A DNA stretch of 64,000 bases from positions 1-64,000 of the forward strand of contig JAUZOO010000016.1 in NCBI GenBank assembly GCA_030706405.1, written 5' to 3'. The notes below the pieces were generated by a model. It was not told the origin of the DNA, did not search any database, and worked only from the letters and a program-made list of their open reading frames with translations. The translations under genes and the position numbers were made by a program. The stretch comes from Bacteroidota bacterium. Lineage in GTDB: Bacteria > Bacteroidota > Bacteroidia > Bacteroidales > JAAUTT01. Below, piece by piece: positions 51,042 through 60,744 of this stretch; positions within the stretch are counted from its first letter, which is position 1, and every line of letters begins with the position of its first letter.

Positions 51042-52178
51042 TCAATAAAGATTCAACAACATCTCCGATTTCCGCTCTGCAAATTCAACTATCAGCATGT
51101 CCGGCTTTTCGCTATCGATAATCTGGAAGTAAACTTTCTCACTCCAAACAAAAGCGCTATGCGAAAAATCCTCGGCCAAAAAATTCCGCAACAACAGCGT
51201 AAACGAATCATGGAACATGAGCAGGCGCGGTTTAGATTTATCCATATTCCCATAAATAACAGTATGCTGATTATAGCTTCCGTTAACATAAAAATGCATG
51301 GGAATACGTTTAGGCTTTAACTTTATATCCTGGTCGGAAAGCTGACCGTTCATAAATATCAGGTCGGCCAAATCGCCGGTCCCCCTATTGGGCTGCATCG
51401 ACAGGGTAAAATCATTAATCGTATAATACTGCTTCAACGGAATGCTTGAGCGCACGTTCCGAATAATATACTGATACCCTACAAAAGCACCCAACTCGTT
51501 CCAATGGCTGTCGGTCTTGGAATAAAGGTCGCAAGGGAAATGTTTCCGGGCATTGCGCATTACCGGACGTAAATCGATAAACGGTATCCCCGAAACGGCA
51601 AAAAGGCTGTCCACCTGGTCGGCGCGGGTAACCGGAGCCGCAGTATGCCTCATGTTATCAGGCAAAAATTCAGGATAAATAGTATGCTTGTTTGCGGCAA
51701 GTACGAACAACACCGGGATACCGCGCTTAGCCATCATTTCTTTAAAACCTTCGAGATTCTTCGATATTTTATTGAGTTCATCCTTCGTAAAATTAACGTA
51801 TCCCCAATAGTCGTTAAGATTTTTCCCGTCCTTGTAATTATTGTAATAAAGCCAACCGTTTTTACCGACCACCACCATCGCTTTAGGCGAAGTATGAAAA
51901 ACCCGGTAATCGATGATTGAGTTAATCCGAATAAACAACTTCCGAAGGCCAAAATGATCGTTAAACCACAGTTCAAAATGACGGATAAATAAATGAACAT
52001 CGTCAATGCTCCGGCTCTTCAAAACAGGAGGAGGAACAGGTTTCCGTTTTTCGAGGTTTTCGGGTTCGTGTACAACGGACGTAATTTTCTGAAATGTCGG
52101 GAAGAACAGTAGCAACACAAAAACGACCGCCACCGTACGGTTGTACCATTTGCTTGTATGTTTTATTCTGCGTATCAT
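51042..52178 (-). CDS. AlgJ/AlgX-like SGNH acyltransferase-associated protein
   Basis: WFNDHFGLRKLFIRINSIIDYRVF, FIDLRP...DLYSKTDSHWNELGAFVGYQ and LLMFHDSFTLLLRNFLAEDFSH. Confidence 0.85.
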   Translation of the reverse strand: MIRRIKHTSKWYNRTVAVVFVLLLFFPTFQKITSVVHEPENLEKRKPVPPPVLKSRSIDDVHLFIRHFELWFNDHFGLRKLFIRINSIIDYRVFHTSPKAMVVVGKNGWLYYNNYKDGKNLNDYWGYVNFTKDELNKISKNLEGFKEMMAKRGIPVLFVLAANKHTIYPEFLPDNMRHTAAPVTRADQVDSLFAVSGIPFIDLRPVMRNARKHFPCDLYSKTDSHWNELGAFVGYQYIIRNVRSSIPLKQYYTINDFTLSMQPNRGTGDLADLIFMNGQLSDQDIKLKPKRIPMHFYVNGSYNQHTVIYGNMDKSKPRLLMFHDSFTLLLRNFLAEDFSHSAFVWSEKVYFQIIDSEKPDMLIVEFAERKSEMLLNLY

Positions 52179-52181
52179 GGC

Positions 52182-53630
52182 TTAAAAACGGAAATAGATG
52201 AACGGGTTGTACGTATTGGTGGATAGTATCACGGTACAAAGAATAAACAGGACAAATAAAAAGGTTGTGAAACCTGCCCGGTACAACGAAGTTACTGTAA
52301 GTTTTCCCTTTGTAGAGGCAAACGAAAGATTATCGCAGGCATTACGCAGACGCGTATAAACCGGCGTCGAAAATACAAAACCAAGTAACAACGCTAAACC
52401 TAATTTAAGGTTAAGCAGGGGAAGCAACTGTTCGGTACCTGTTCCGCTGGCACCGGCCATGGCTTTAAGGAACGCGATAGCTGCCGTGAGGTTGTCGGCA
52501 CGGAAAAACACCCACCCGATAAGCACAATGATGAGCGTATAGCCATGTCTTAACACACGGGGCAACGCATCAACCAGCCTACCGAAACGCATACGCTCGA
52601 ATACCAAAAAAAGCCCGTGCCACGCGCCCCAGATTACAAACGTCCAACTGGCGCCGTGCCATAATCCGCACAGAAAAAAGACGGCGAAAAGGTTGATATA
52701 AGTATGCCATTTGCCCTTGCGGTTTCCGCCCAGCGAGATGTACAGGTAATCCCTGAACCACGACGAGAGCGAGATGTGCCACCGCCGCCAAAATTCCTTG
52801 ATAGATTTCGAAATATACGGGTAATTAAAGTTTTCGAGGAAGTCGAAGCCGAGCATCTTGCCCAAACCAATGGCCATATCGGAATATCCCGAAAAATCGA
52901 AATAAATCTGCAATGCATAACAGACAACGCCCAGCCAGGCCGAAGGTGCCGTTAACACTTGTCCGTTCATCTGAAAAACCTGGTCGGCAAGTAAAGCGAC
53001 GTTATTAGCGATGAGTACTTTCTTGGCCAAACCAACAATAAACCGTTCGATACCTTCGGCAAAATGGCGGAAAGTAACTTGCCGGCTGTCGATCTGGTAA
53101 GCAACATCGCGGTAACGGACAATAGGGCCTGCAATAAGCTGCGGGAACAGGGCTTTGTACATCGAAAATCCGATGATGCTTTTCTGCGCCTTCACATCGC
53201 CACGGTAAACGTCGATGACATATGACAAGGCTTGAAACGTGAAGAACGAAATCCCGATGGGAAGATGGATGTTGGGAACCAAAAACTGTTTTCCGCTAAA
53301 TACGATAAGATGGTTAAGATTATCGACCAGAAAACTGAAATATTTAAAGAACACGAGAAACCCCAGGTTGAAAACCAACGACAGGATAAACACGAACTTG
53401 GCCCATCCCACGGCTTCCTGCTTCTTGTATTTCTCAATTATCAACCCGAAAAACCAATTGAAAACCATGTACAGAATCATCACTATCACGTAACGACCTT
53501 CGCCCCAAAAGTAAAAAACCAAACTGGCAACCAGCAAGGTGAGGTTTCGCAGTTCCTTACGGATAGAAAAATACACCATCAGGAACAGCGGCAAAAAGAA
53601 AAACAGGAATATTACCGAACTGAAAACCAT
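52182..53630 (-). CDS. MBOAT family O-acyltransferase (AlgI-like)
   Basis: PIGISFFTFQALSYVIDVYRG, QLIAGPIVRYRD, FLENFNYPYISKSIKEFWRRWHISLSSWFRDYLYISLGGNRKG and GLWHGASWTFVIWG. Confidence 0.96.
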   Translation of the reverse strand: MVFSSVIFLFFFLPLFLMVYFSIRKELRNLTLLVASLVFYFWGEGRYVIVMILYMVFNWFFGLIIEKYKKQEAVGWAKFVFILSLVFNLGFLVFFKYFSFLVDNLNHLIVFSGKQFLVPNIHLPIGISFFTFQALSYVIDVYRGDVKAQKSIIGFSMYKALFPQLIAGPIVRYRDVAYQIDSRQVTFRHFAEGIERFIVGLAKKVLIANNVALLADQVFQMNGQVLTAPSAWLGVVCYALQIYFDFSGYSDMAIGLGKMLGFDFLENFNYPYISKSIKEFWRRWHISLSSWFRDYLYISLGGNRKGKWHTYINLFAVFFLCGLWHGASWTFVIWGAWHGLFLVFERMRFGRLVDALPRVLRHGYTLIIVLIGWVFFRADNLTAAIAFLKAMAGASGTGTEQLLPLLNLKLGLALLLGFVFSTPVYTRLRNACDNLSFASTKGKLTVTSLYRAGFTTFLFVLFILCTVILSTNTYNPFIYFRF

Positions 53631-53945
53631 GCGCGGATATTATAAATATTAACAGCCCCCTAATCCCCCAAAGGGGACTAGGATAAGCGCTCAGCTAATT
53701 AAATTAATTGACCCAAACCTACGGCATTTTTTGAAAAGAGCCAAAAAAGAAAAATTAAGATAACGGAATCCTGCATGGCAAATGCGCCCCGTTACACGAA
53801 GTTCTGACTATGTCTGACTATCGTTGGACCATCTGCCTCCATCGCATTTGGCAAAACATAAATGCCAAACGCTATCCAAGATAGACCGCCGTAGCAAATA
53901 TGTTCCAACAAAGCTAAAAGCCCCGACATTACTCGCCCTTGCAAA

Positions 53946-54155
53946 GTTTTAGCTCTCCTGCAAAAATTTTAGGCGTCCTGCAGGTTTTTTACCCGTCTGT
54001 ATCCGTTTTTATGCCTCTGTAACGAAGTTTTACCATTCCTGCGGGTTATTTTGGCGTCCTGCGGGAAATTCGAGGCTTCCTGCAAGATTTTGAGGCTTCC
54101 TGCGGGATTTTTTACCCGTCCTTTTAAAGTTTTAGCCGTCCTGGCAGCAAGGACG
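53946..54155. repeat. About ten degenerate 20-21 bp tandem units (TTTTaggcgTCCTGCgggaa-like)
   Basis: TCCTGC/TCTGT anchors at 53956, 53976, 53996, 54016, 54037, 54057, 54078, 54098, 54119, 54139; spacings 20,20,20,21,20,21,20,21,20. Confidence 0.8.
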
Positions 54156-54286
54156 GCCGTAATTCAAACTGCCCCTTTTTATTTTCTCCTTCAATTATTT
54201 CAACCATGTTTATTCCGCGAAGAAACCTAATCTATACCTCGATTTACATTCATTTTAGCTATTTTTAGCCTGCTAAAAACGAAACA

Positions 54287-56761
54287 ATGTCAATCGTTCA
54301 TAACCCGCAATTACAGTTAGCCCACGATTTTATAGAATATACCGGTCGCAATGTTTTCCTTACCGGGAAAGCAGGAACGGGCAAAACAACTTTCCTGCAC
54401 AACCTTAAAATGCATTCGCCTAAACGGATGATTGTGGTTGCACCTACGGGTGTAGCGGCTATCAATGCCGGGGGCGTTACCATTCATTCGTTTTTTCAAT
54501 TGTCGTTTGGGCCGCAAATACCTAACTCCAATTCGGGCGAAAACGGGCAGAACGCCGCTACGGCCAAGCGTTTCAGCCGCGAGAAGATAAACATCATCCG
54601 CAGCCTCGACCTTCTGGTGATCGACGAAATCAGTATGGTGCGTGCCGATCTTCTCGACGGTATCGACGAAGTATTACGGCGCTTTCGCAACCGCGACAAA
54701 CCTTTTGGGGGCGTTCAACTGCTTATGATTGGCGACTTACAACAGCTCTCACCAGTGGTTAAGGACGACGAATGGGAACTCCTCAAACCGTATTACGAAA
54801 CCATCTACTTTTTCAGCAGTCGCGCCCTGCGCCAAACACAGTTTGTAAGCATCGAGCTTAAACATATCTATCGCCAGAGCGACCATGTCTTTATCGATAT
54901 GCTCAATAAAATCCGCGAAAACCGTATCGATGAAGAAACACTTCGCGAACTCAACAAACGTCATATTCCTAATTTTACATATAACGACGAGGACGGGTAT
55001 ATCACGCTCACTACCCATAATTCGCAAGCGCAAAACCTCAACGAGTTAAAGCTTGAAAAGTTAAAAACCAAGCCTCATACGTTTACGGCCAGCGTTCAGG
55101 GCGATTTCCCCGAATACTCCTACCCTACCGATCTGGAATTGACGTTAAAAGAAGGAGCTCAGGTTATGTTTGTAAAAAACGACTCGGCTTATCCCCGGCA
55201 ATATTTTAATGGAAAAATCGGAAGGGTTGTCCGTATCGACGAAGATACGATCCGGGTACAATGCCCGGACGATAGTTTCGAGATTGCGGCCCAGCGCGTG
55301 CAATGGGAGAATGTTAAATATAGCATCGACGAAGAAACCAAAGAGATTAAAGAATCGATAGCCGGGACTTTCGAACAATTTCCGCTGAAACTGGCTTGGG
55401 CTATTACCATCCATAAAAGTCAGGGACTCACTTTTGAGCGTGCCATTATCGATGCCAAAGCGGCTTTTGCTCATGGACAGGTATATGTGGCCCTTAGTCG
55501 TTGCAAAACCATCGAAGGACTGGTACTGAGTTCGCCCGTGCTTCACCGGAGTATCATTAGCGACGCTACGGTACTCGGTTTTACTCAAAATGTAGAGCTT
55601 AACCCGCCTACGCACGATCAATTAATCGATAATCAGCATAAATATCAACGCGAACTACTTTTCGATGTGTTCGATTTCGGCACGATACGTCGCCGGCTGG
55701 GATATTGCATAAAACTGATGAACGAACACGCCACGAGTATCCACCTCAGCCTGCGCGATATTTTTAACAGGCTCAACGTTTCGGCAAAAGCTGATCTCAG
55801 CGATGTAGCCGCCAAATTCCAAAACCAGATTGTCCAGCTCACACAGGAAGATCCCGATGTAGAAGAAAACGCCACATTACAGGACCGCATTACTAAAGCG
55901 GCCGCGTATTTTTATGAAAAAACAGAAACCGGCCTGGTGTTCGAACTCAACCGTCTTTCCATCGACATCGACAACAAAGCCATCCGCAAATCGGTTTCCG
56001 AAGCCGTTGAACGGCTCTCCAACGAATCAACACAGAAGCTGGAAGCCTTTAAAGCCTGCCTTAACGGTTTTGTGGTGAAGGATTTTCTCAATGCCCGGGC
56101 AAAAGCGGCTATCGAAACGCCTGCGGCCAAAACTTCAGCAAAGACTACCGAACCGCGGGTTCCGTCCAACGTTACTCATCCTAAATTGTACATGGCCATC
56201 CGTAACTGGCGCAACAACAAAGCCGACGAGCTCAACGTTGAAACATACATGATACTTCCGACAAAATCGCTTATGGAACTTGTATCCAACCTTCCATCGT
56301 CGGCAGCTGAACTTAAAAAGATTAAGGGCTTTGGCGTTAAAAAAGTACAACAGTTTGGCGCCGAAATACTGGAAATCATCAACGATTATCTTATCGATAA
56401 CAACATGGCATTTTCGATTGCGCAAGAACAGGAAGAGTCCGAAGAAACTACAAAGCCTCCAAAACCGGACACTAAGCTTCTCAGCTTCGAGCTGTTTAAC
56501 GCCGGAAAAACTACGGAGGAGATTGCCCGCGAACGGGGACTTTCCATCATCACTATTGATGCACACCTGGGACATTACGTGGCATTAGGTCAAATCGACA
56601 TACATCGGTTGGTGGCACCTGAAAAAGTAAAACGTATCACCAGCTATTTTCTCGAAAACCCGGGAGCAAAACTCACTCCAGCCAGGGATGCTCTCGGTGA
56701 AGATATATCGTATTCGGAACTAAAGTTTGTACAAAAATACATGAGCATCGAAAATCCATAA
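54287..56761 (+). CDS. PIF1/RecD-like AAA helicase with UvrD_C_2-like motif, HRDC and C-terminal helix-turn-helix
   Basis: VFLTGKAGTGKTTFLHNL, VIDEISMVRADLLDGID, AWAITIHKSQGLTFERAIIDAKAAFAHGQVYVALSRCKTIEGL, LKKIKGFGVKKVQQFG. Confidence 0.92.
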   Translation: MSIVHNPQLQLAHDFIEYTGRNVFLTGKAGTGKTTFLHNLKMHSPKRMIVVAPTGVAAINAGGVTIHSFFQLSFGPQIPNSNSGENGQNAATAKRFSREKINIIRSLDLLVIDEISMVRADLLDGIDEVLRRFRNRDKPFGGVQLLMIGDLQQLSPVVKDDEWELLKPYYETIYFFSSRALRQTQFVSIELKHIYRQSDHVFIDMLNKIRENRIDEETLRELNKRHIPNFTYNDEDGYITLTTHNSQAQNLNELKLEKLKTKPHTFTASVQGDFPEYSYPTDLELTLKEGAQVMFVKNDSAYPRQYFNGKIGRVVRIDEDTIRVQCPDDSFEIAAQRVQWENVKYSIDEETKEIKESIAGTFEQFPLKLAWAITIHKSQGLTFERAIIDAKAAFAHGQVYVALSRCKTIEGLVLSSPVLHRSIISDATVLGFTQNVELNPPTHDQLIDNQHKYQRELLFDVFDFGTIRRRLGYCIKLMNEHATSIHLSLRDIFNRLNVSAKADLSDVAAKFQNQIVQLTQEDPDVEENATLQDRITKAAAYFYEKTETGLVFELNRLSIDIDNKAIRKSVSEAVERLSNESTQKLEAFKACLNGFVVKDFLNARAKAAIETPAAKTSAKTTEPRVPSNVTHPKLYMAIRNWRNNKADELNVETYMILPTKSLMELVSNLPSSAAELKKIKGFGVKKVQQFGAEILEIINDYLIDNNMAFSIAQEQEESEETTKPPKPDTKLLSFELFNAGKTTEEIARERGLSIITIDAHLGHYVALGQIDIHRLVAPEKVKRITSYFLENPGAKLTPARDALGEDISYSELKFVQKYMSIENP

Positions 56762-56774
56762 CAACTCATTTGTA

Positions 56775-57815
56775 ATGAAAAACCTTCTATCACTATTAAC
56801 AATTATTCTTTGGGTGATATCTGCACAGGCACAGCCCAGGATGAATTTTGAAGTCGGACAAATAACGCCAACCCGCGAAACATCGGTACACGACCCGGTA
56901 ATGATTAAGCAAGACAGCGTCTATTACCTCTTCTGCACAGGATGGGGCATCAGCATGTGGTCGTCTAAAGATTTTAAGAACTGGAAACGCGAGAAACCTA
57001 TATTCGACAAGGCTCCTCAATGGGCCACGGAGGCTATTTCCGAATTCAAAGGCCACATCTGGGCTCCGGACATCAGCTATTTTAAGGGCCAATACTATTT
57101 GTATTACTCTGTTTCGGCTTTTGGAAAGAATACATCGTGCATCGGGCTGGCTACCAACAAAACCTTGCATACCAACAGTCCCGACTACCAATGGATTGAC
57201 CATGGTAAAATAATCCAGTCGATACCCGGCATTACCAATTGGAACGCTATTGACCCTAATCTCATAACCGACAAGAAAGGAACACCATACCTGGTTTTCG
57301 GTTCGTTTTGGGACGGCATTAAACTTGCCCGGTTAAACCCCGATGCCATGAGCCTGGCGGATAGCATCAGCCTTCTACCCACCATTGCTACGCGTAAGAA
57401 AGACCCTGCAATTAAAGACAACCTCCCGGCCGTAGAGGGAAACCCTGTAGATGCCGGAGGAAATGCCATCGAAGCTCCTTTTATCTTCAAGAAAAACGGA
57501 TTTTATTACCTTTTTGCCTCAATCGACTATTGTTGCAAAGGCGTTAACAGTACTTATAAAATGATTGTGGGACGCGCCAAAAGTTTAACCGGCCCTTATG
57601 TTGACAAAGAAGGCATCCCGCTAGCCAAGGGAGGCGGCTCCATTGTCCTGGCCGGAGATAAAGATTGGTATGGTGTGGGGCATAACGCCGTGGTCTCCTT
57701 CGACGGTATCGATTATCTCATTTTTCACGGTTACGATGCCAAAGATAATGGTCGTTCCAAACTTCGTATTGAGAAACTCTCTTGGCCTAAGGGTTGGCCC
57801 TTGGTTACAAAGTAA
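56775..57815 (+). CDS. Glycoside hydrolase family 43, arabinan endo-1,5-alpha-L-arabinosidase-like
   Basis: VHDPVMIKQDSVYYLFCTGWGISMWSSKDFKNW, WAPDISYFKGQYYLYYSVSAFGKNTSCIGLAT, NAIDPNLI, EAPFIFKKNGFYYLF. Confidence 0.92.
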   Translation: MKNLLSLLTIILWVISAQAQPRMNFEVGQITPTRETSVHDPVMIKQDSVYYLFCTGWGISMWSSKDFKNWKREKPIFDKAPQWATEAISEFKGHIWAPDISYFKGQYYLYYSVSAFGKNTSCIGLATNKTLHTNSPDYQWIDHGKIIQSIPGITNWNAIDPNLITDKKGTPYLVFGSFWDGIKLARLNPDAMSLADSISLLPTIATRKKDPAIKDNLPAVEGNPVDAGGNAIEAPFIFKKNGFYYLFASIDYCCKGVNSTYKMIVGRAKSLTGPYVDKEGIPLAKGGGSIVLAGDKDWYGVGHNAVVSFDGIDYLIFHGYDAKDNGRSKLRIEKLSWPKGWPLVTK

Positions 57816-57845
57816 TCTTTAATTCAATCGAATGTTACTAAACAA

Positions 57846-57899
57846 AATCAAAGCAGGCTACGAAGTATATATTTCGCAGCCCGCTTTGATTAATTTTTT
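57846..57899. terminator. Bidirectional terminator hairpin between GH43 and response regulator
   Basis: AATCAAAGCaGGCTaCGAAgTATATaTTTCGcAGCCcGCTTTGATTAATTTTTTC. Confidence 0.8.
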
Positions 57900-57908
57900 C
57901 AACCTTTT

Positions 57909-58283
57909 TTATTTACCTCCCAGCCTTTCAATAATTGCACCGTCTATCTCCTTCATATCAAAAGGCTTTTGAAAGTATCTACTGATTAATCCGCTATTCA
58001 AATATTTTCGAATTTCAGGGGTAATTTCGTAACCGGTTAATATGTAAAAATAAATATGGGGATATAATTCTTTGGCCTTTAAAATAAATTCGAGGCCCGA
58101 CATCTTCGGCATCCGCATATCGCTTATCACCACATCGACATCAGGCGTTTCCTGCAAAACAGATAACCCCGCCATTCCGGATTCGGCAGTAAACACAAAA
58201 TATTTTTTCGCAAATATGCTTTTAAACAACATCAGGTTTAAAGGCTCATCGTCAACATAAAGAATTTTTATATTTCTCTCCAT
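57909..58283 (-). CDS. Single-domain response regulator
   Basis: KILYVDDEPLNLMLFKSIF, DVVISDMRMPKMSGLEF and FQKPFD. Confidence 0.95.
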   Translation of the reverse strand: MERNIKILYVDDEPLNLMLFKSIFAKKYFVFTAESGMAGLSVLQETPDVDVVISDMRMPKMSGLEFILKAKELYPHIYFYILTGYEITPEIRKYLNSGLISRYFQKPFDMKEIDGAIIERLGGK

Positions 58284-58293
58284 ATTTCAACTT

Positions 58294-60555
58294 TTAAAAG
58301 CATGGCAAAGTAATAATAAATCGGGTTCCTTCATTTACTTTAGAGAAACATTGAATCGTCCCGCTGTGCTCGCAAATAATCCGCAGAGCAATGGAAAGTC
58401 CCAGACCAGTTCCCTTACCAGGTTCCTTGGTAGTAAAAAAGGGATCGAAAATATATTTAAGGTCGTCTTCTTTTATGCCTGGGCCGGTATCTGATATCGC
58501 AATTGATACGCTTTTGTTCTCGAGAGAAGTCTGTATCTTAATTATACCTTCCTCCGGTATTGCCTGAATTGCGTTTACCAAAATATTCAGCAAAGCCTGA
58601 TGAATCTTTCCTTCATTTATTAAAACTTTCGGAATCCCGGCTTCATAATCTTTCTGTACCTCTATGCGGTTTTTATATTGATTATAAAGAATGGTAAGGC
58701 AATCTTCAATTACCTCATGGATATTACATTCTACAAACGGCAAATCATCGGACCGGCTATACCGGCTTAAACTTTTAACAATGCCGGTAGTACGACTTAT
58801 CCCGGTGTTTATAGCGTCAAAATAAGGCACCAGTTCGTTGTAATCGTCAGCATATTTCTCCTTGATAAAGTTGTCGATTATGGCAGCTCCATTATAAATG
58901 TAGTTTATCGGATTGTTAATCTCATGAGCAACTCCGGCTATAAGAATACCCAACGACGCCATCTTTTCGGTCTGAACCAACTGCTCCTGAGCCTCTTTAA
59001 GTTTTTTAAGAGTCTGTTCCAGATTTTCACGCTCTTTGTTTAATTCGTCGTTGCTTGCCTGAAGTTTTTTTATAACCGACGCCAGTTCTTCGGTTCGTTC
59101 CCGTACCAACAACTCCAAGTGATTGCGATAATTTTGCAGCTCGTGTTCCGTTTTTTTCTTTTCGGTAACATCAATATTCGTTCGAAGTACAACCTTTTGC
59201 CCGTTAAGCTCAACAATATTAGCTGATACATATAAATTTACATCTTCGCCATTTCTGTCAGCGTAAGTTATTTCAATGTTATCGACATGGCCGCTGGAAA
59301 TGAGTAGATCTTTAATAATTTCTTCGCCGGCTTCTTTAACACGGAGGCCGAGTTCACTCGGCTTTTTACCAATAATCAGTTCGGACGGCATTCCCAAGGC
59401 CTTATTAAAAGCCTTGTTAGTCATTATAAAACGCCCTTCCAGGCTGGAAAGCGTAATCGGGATAGGCGCCCGTTCCACCAGGGTCCTGAACAATTCGCGG
59501 CTTTGCCTTAAATCTTCCTCAGCCTTTACGCGATCGGTAACATCAACAATTATACCCCTTAAGCCCACAGGGACTTCATTTTCAGTTATCACACTGGTAT
59601 AGATTTCTACCTGAATAACACTTCCATCTTTTTTCCGTGCAGAATAATGATTACGCTGTGAGGTCTCGCCCTTAAGCAGTTTTTGAATAATTTCCTGCAC
59701 ACGTAAATGATCTTCTGTGTCAATTACACTCCAAATAGACAATCCCATAACAACATCTTCTTCAGTATATCCAAAATGCTGGTAGCCTGACCGATTTACA
59801 TACGACAGCCTCCCGTTTAAATCCGACTCATATACGGTTTGAGGCAAAAACTCGGTCATTTCGCGAAACTTACGTTCACTTTCAATTAACGCTTTTTCTA
59901 TTTCTTTACGTCTTTCAATATCTTTTTGAACCCTGTCCTGCGCATTTTTGTTGATGGAATAAATATTATACCCCACTATGCCCATAAAAGCAAAAGAAAC
60001 AGATACATCAATCAGATAATCCCAAAATTCTTTATTACTTAATCCCAAATCCGTCCTAAATGCTACTATGAATAGTAATAGGATTCCAATGTTAACTGCC
60101 GAATAAAGTAATATGGAATATTTTCGTTTCCCAACAAGCAGGGGAACCATTGCCATGGCTGCAAAAACATACACCACCGTATCAAGCCGGATTAAAAGCG
60201 TATCCTGTTCGAATATTACAATCAACCAGGTTACCATCATAACCAATACAGGAATGAGGTGGGCTGACAGGTTATAATGCCCCTTTATCAGCAACCGGAA
60301 ACAGGAAAACACCGCGGCCCAACCAATGGTTAAGGGAAGTAATACCGTGATGTGCGATTTATCAGTGATATTGCTTAACGGATGGGTGATAAGCCGGAAC
60401 AGGATAAGCAATGGAATGATGCATAATAGCAGGACACATAGATAAAATACAAATTTTGCCCGCTGTTGCGAAACAAAGTCAGAATCTTCATAAAACTTTA
60501 ATAATCGGGGCAGTTTAATTTTATCCACGCTGTTGTATCTTTTACTATTACACAC
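58294..60555 (-). CDS. PAS domain sensor histidine kinase
   Basis: TM region; two PAS domains; GVAHEINNPINYIYNGAAII; DTGPGIKEDDLKYIFDPFFTTKEPGKGTGLGLSI. Confidence 0.95.
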   Translation of the reverse strand: MCNSKRYNSVDKIKLPRLLKFYEDSDFVSQQRAKFVFYLCVLLLCIIPLLILFRLITHPLSNITDKSHITVLLPLTIGWAAVFSCFRLLIKGHYNLSAHLIPVLVMMVTWLIVIFEQDTLLIRLDTVVYVFAAMAMVPLLVGKRKYSILLYSAVNIGILLLFIVAFRTDLGLSNKEFWDYLIDVSVSFAFMGIVGYNIYSINKNAQDRVQKDIERRKEIEKALIESERKFREMTEFLPQTVYESDLNGRLSYVNRSGYQHFGYTEEDVVMGLSIWSVIDTEDHLRVQEIIQKLLKGETSQRNHYSARKKDGSVIQVEIYTSVITENEVPVGLRGIIVDVTDRVKAEEDLRQSRELFRTLVERAPIPITLSSLEGRFIMTNKAFNKALGMPSELIIGKKPSELGLRVKEAGEEIIKDLLISSGHVDNIEITYADRNGEDVNLYVSANIVELNGQKVVLRTNIDVTEKKKTEHELQNYRNHLELLVRERTEELASVIKKLQASNDELNKERENLEQTLKKLKEAQEQLVQTEKMASLGILIAGVAHEINNPINYIYNGAAIIDNFIKEKYADDYNELVPYFDAINTGISRTTGIVKSLSRYSRSDDLPFVECNIHEVIEDCLTILYNQYKNRIEVQKDYEAGIPKVLINEGKIHQALLNILVNAIQAIPEEGIIKIQTSLENKSVSIAISDTGPGIKEDDLKYIFDPFFTTKEPGKGTGLGLSIALRIICEHSGTIQCFSKVNEGTRFIITLPCF

Positions 60556-60744
60556 ACATCTATTTGCTCATATTCAAACAAATATAAAAAACAGTTTATT
60601 CTGATAAACAATGGCAATTTATTAAAGTTTTTGGCAGAAGGGCTCTCTGCAAGGATAGTTTTACCTGCATTTTCAGGTAAAAAATACACGAAATTTGAGA
60701 TTATTTTAAGAGCTAAAAAGCTACAATTAGCAACTATTTGTAAG

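Noticed and set aside
51042-53630. Alginate acetylation operon
   Set aside because: MBOAT plus AlgJ-like pair is present but no alginate biosynthesis genes; only a generic O-acetylation pair can be supported
56775-57815. Polysaccharide utilisation locus around the GH43
   Set aside because: No SusC/SusD pair or other CAZymes adjacent in the window
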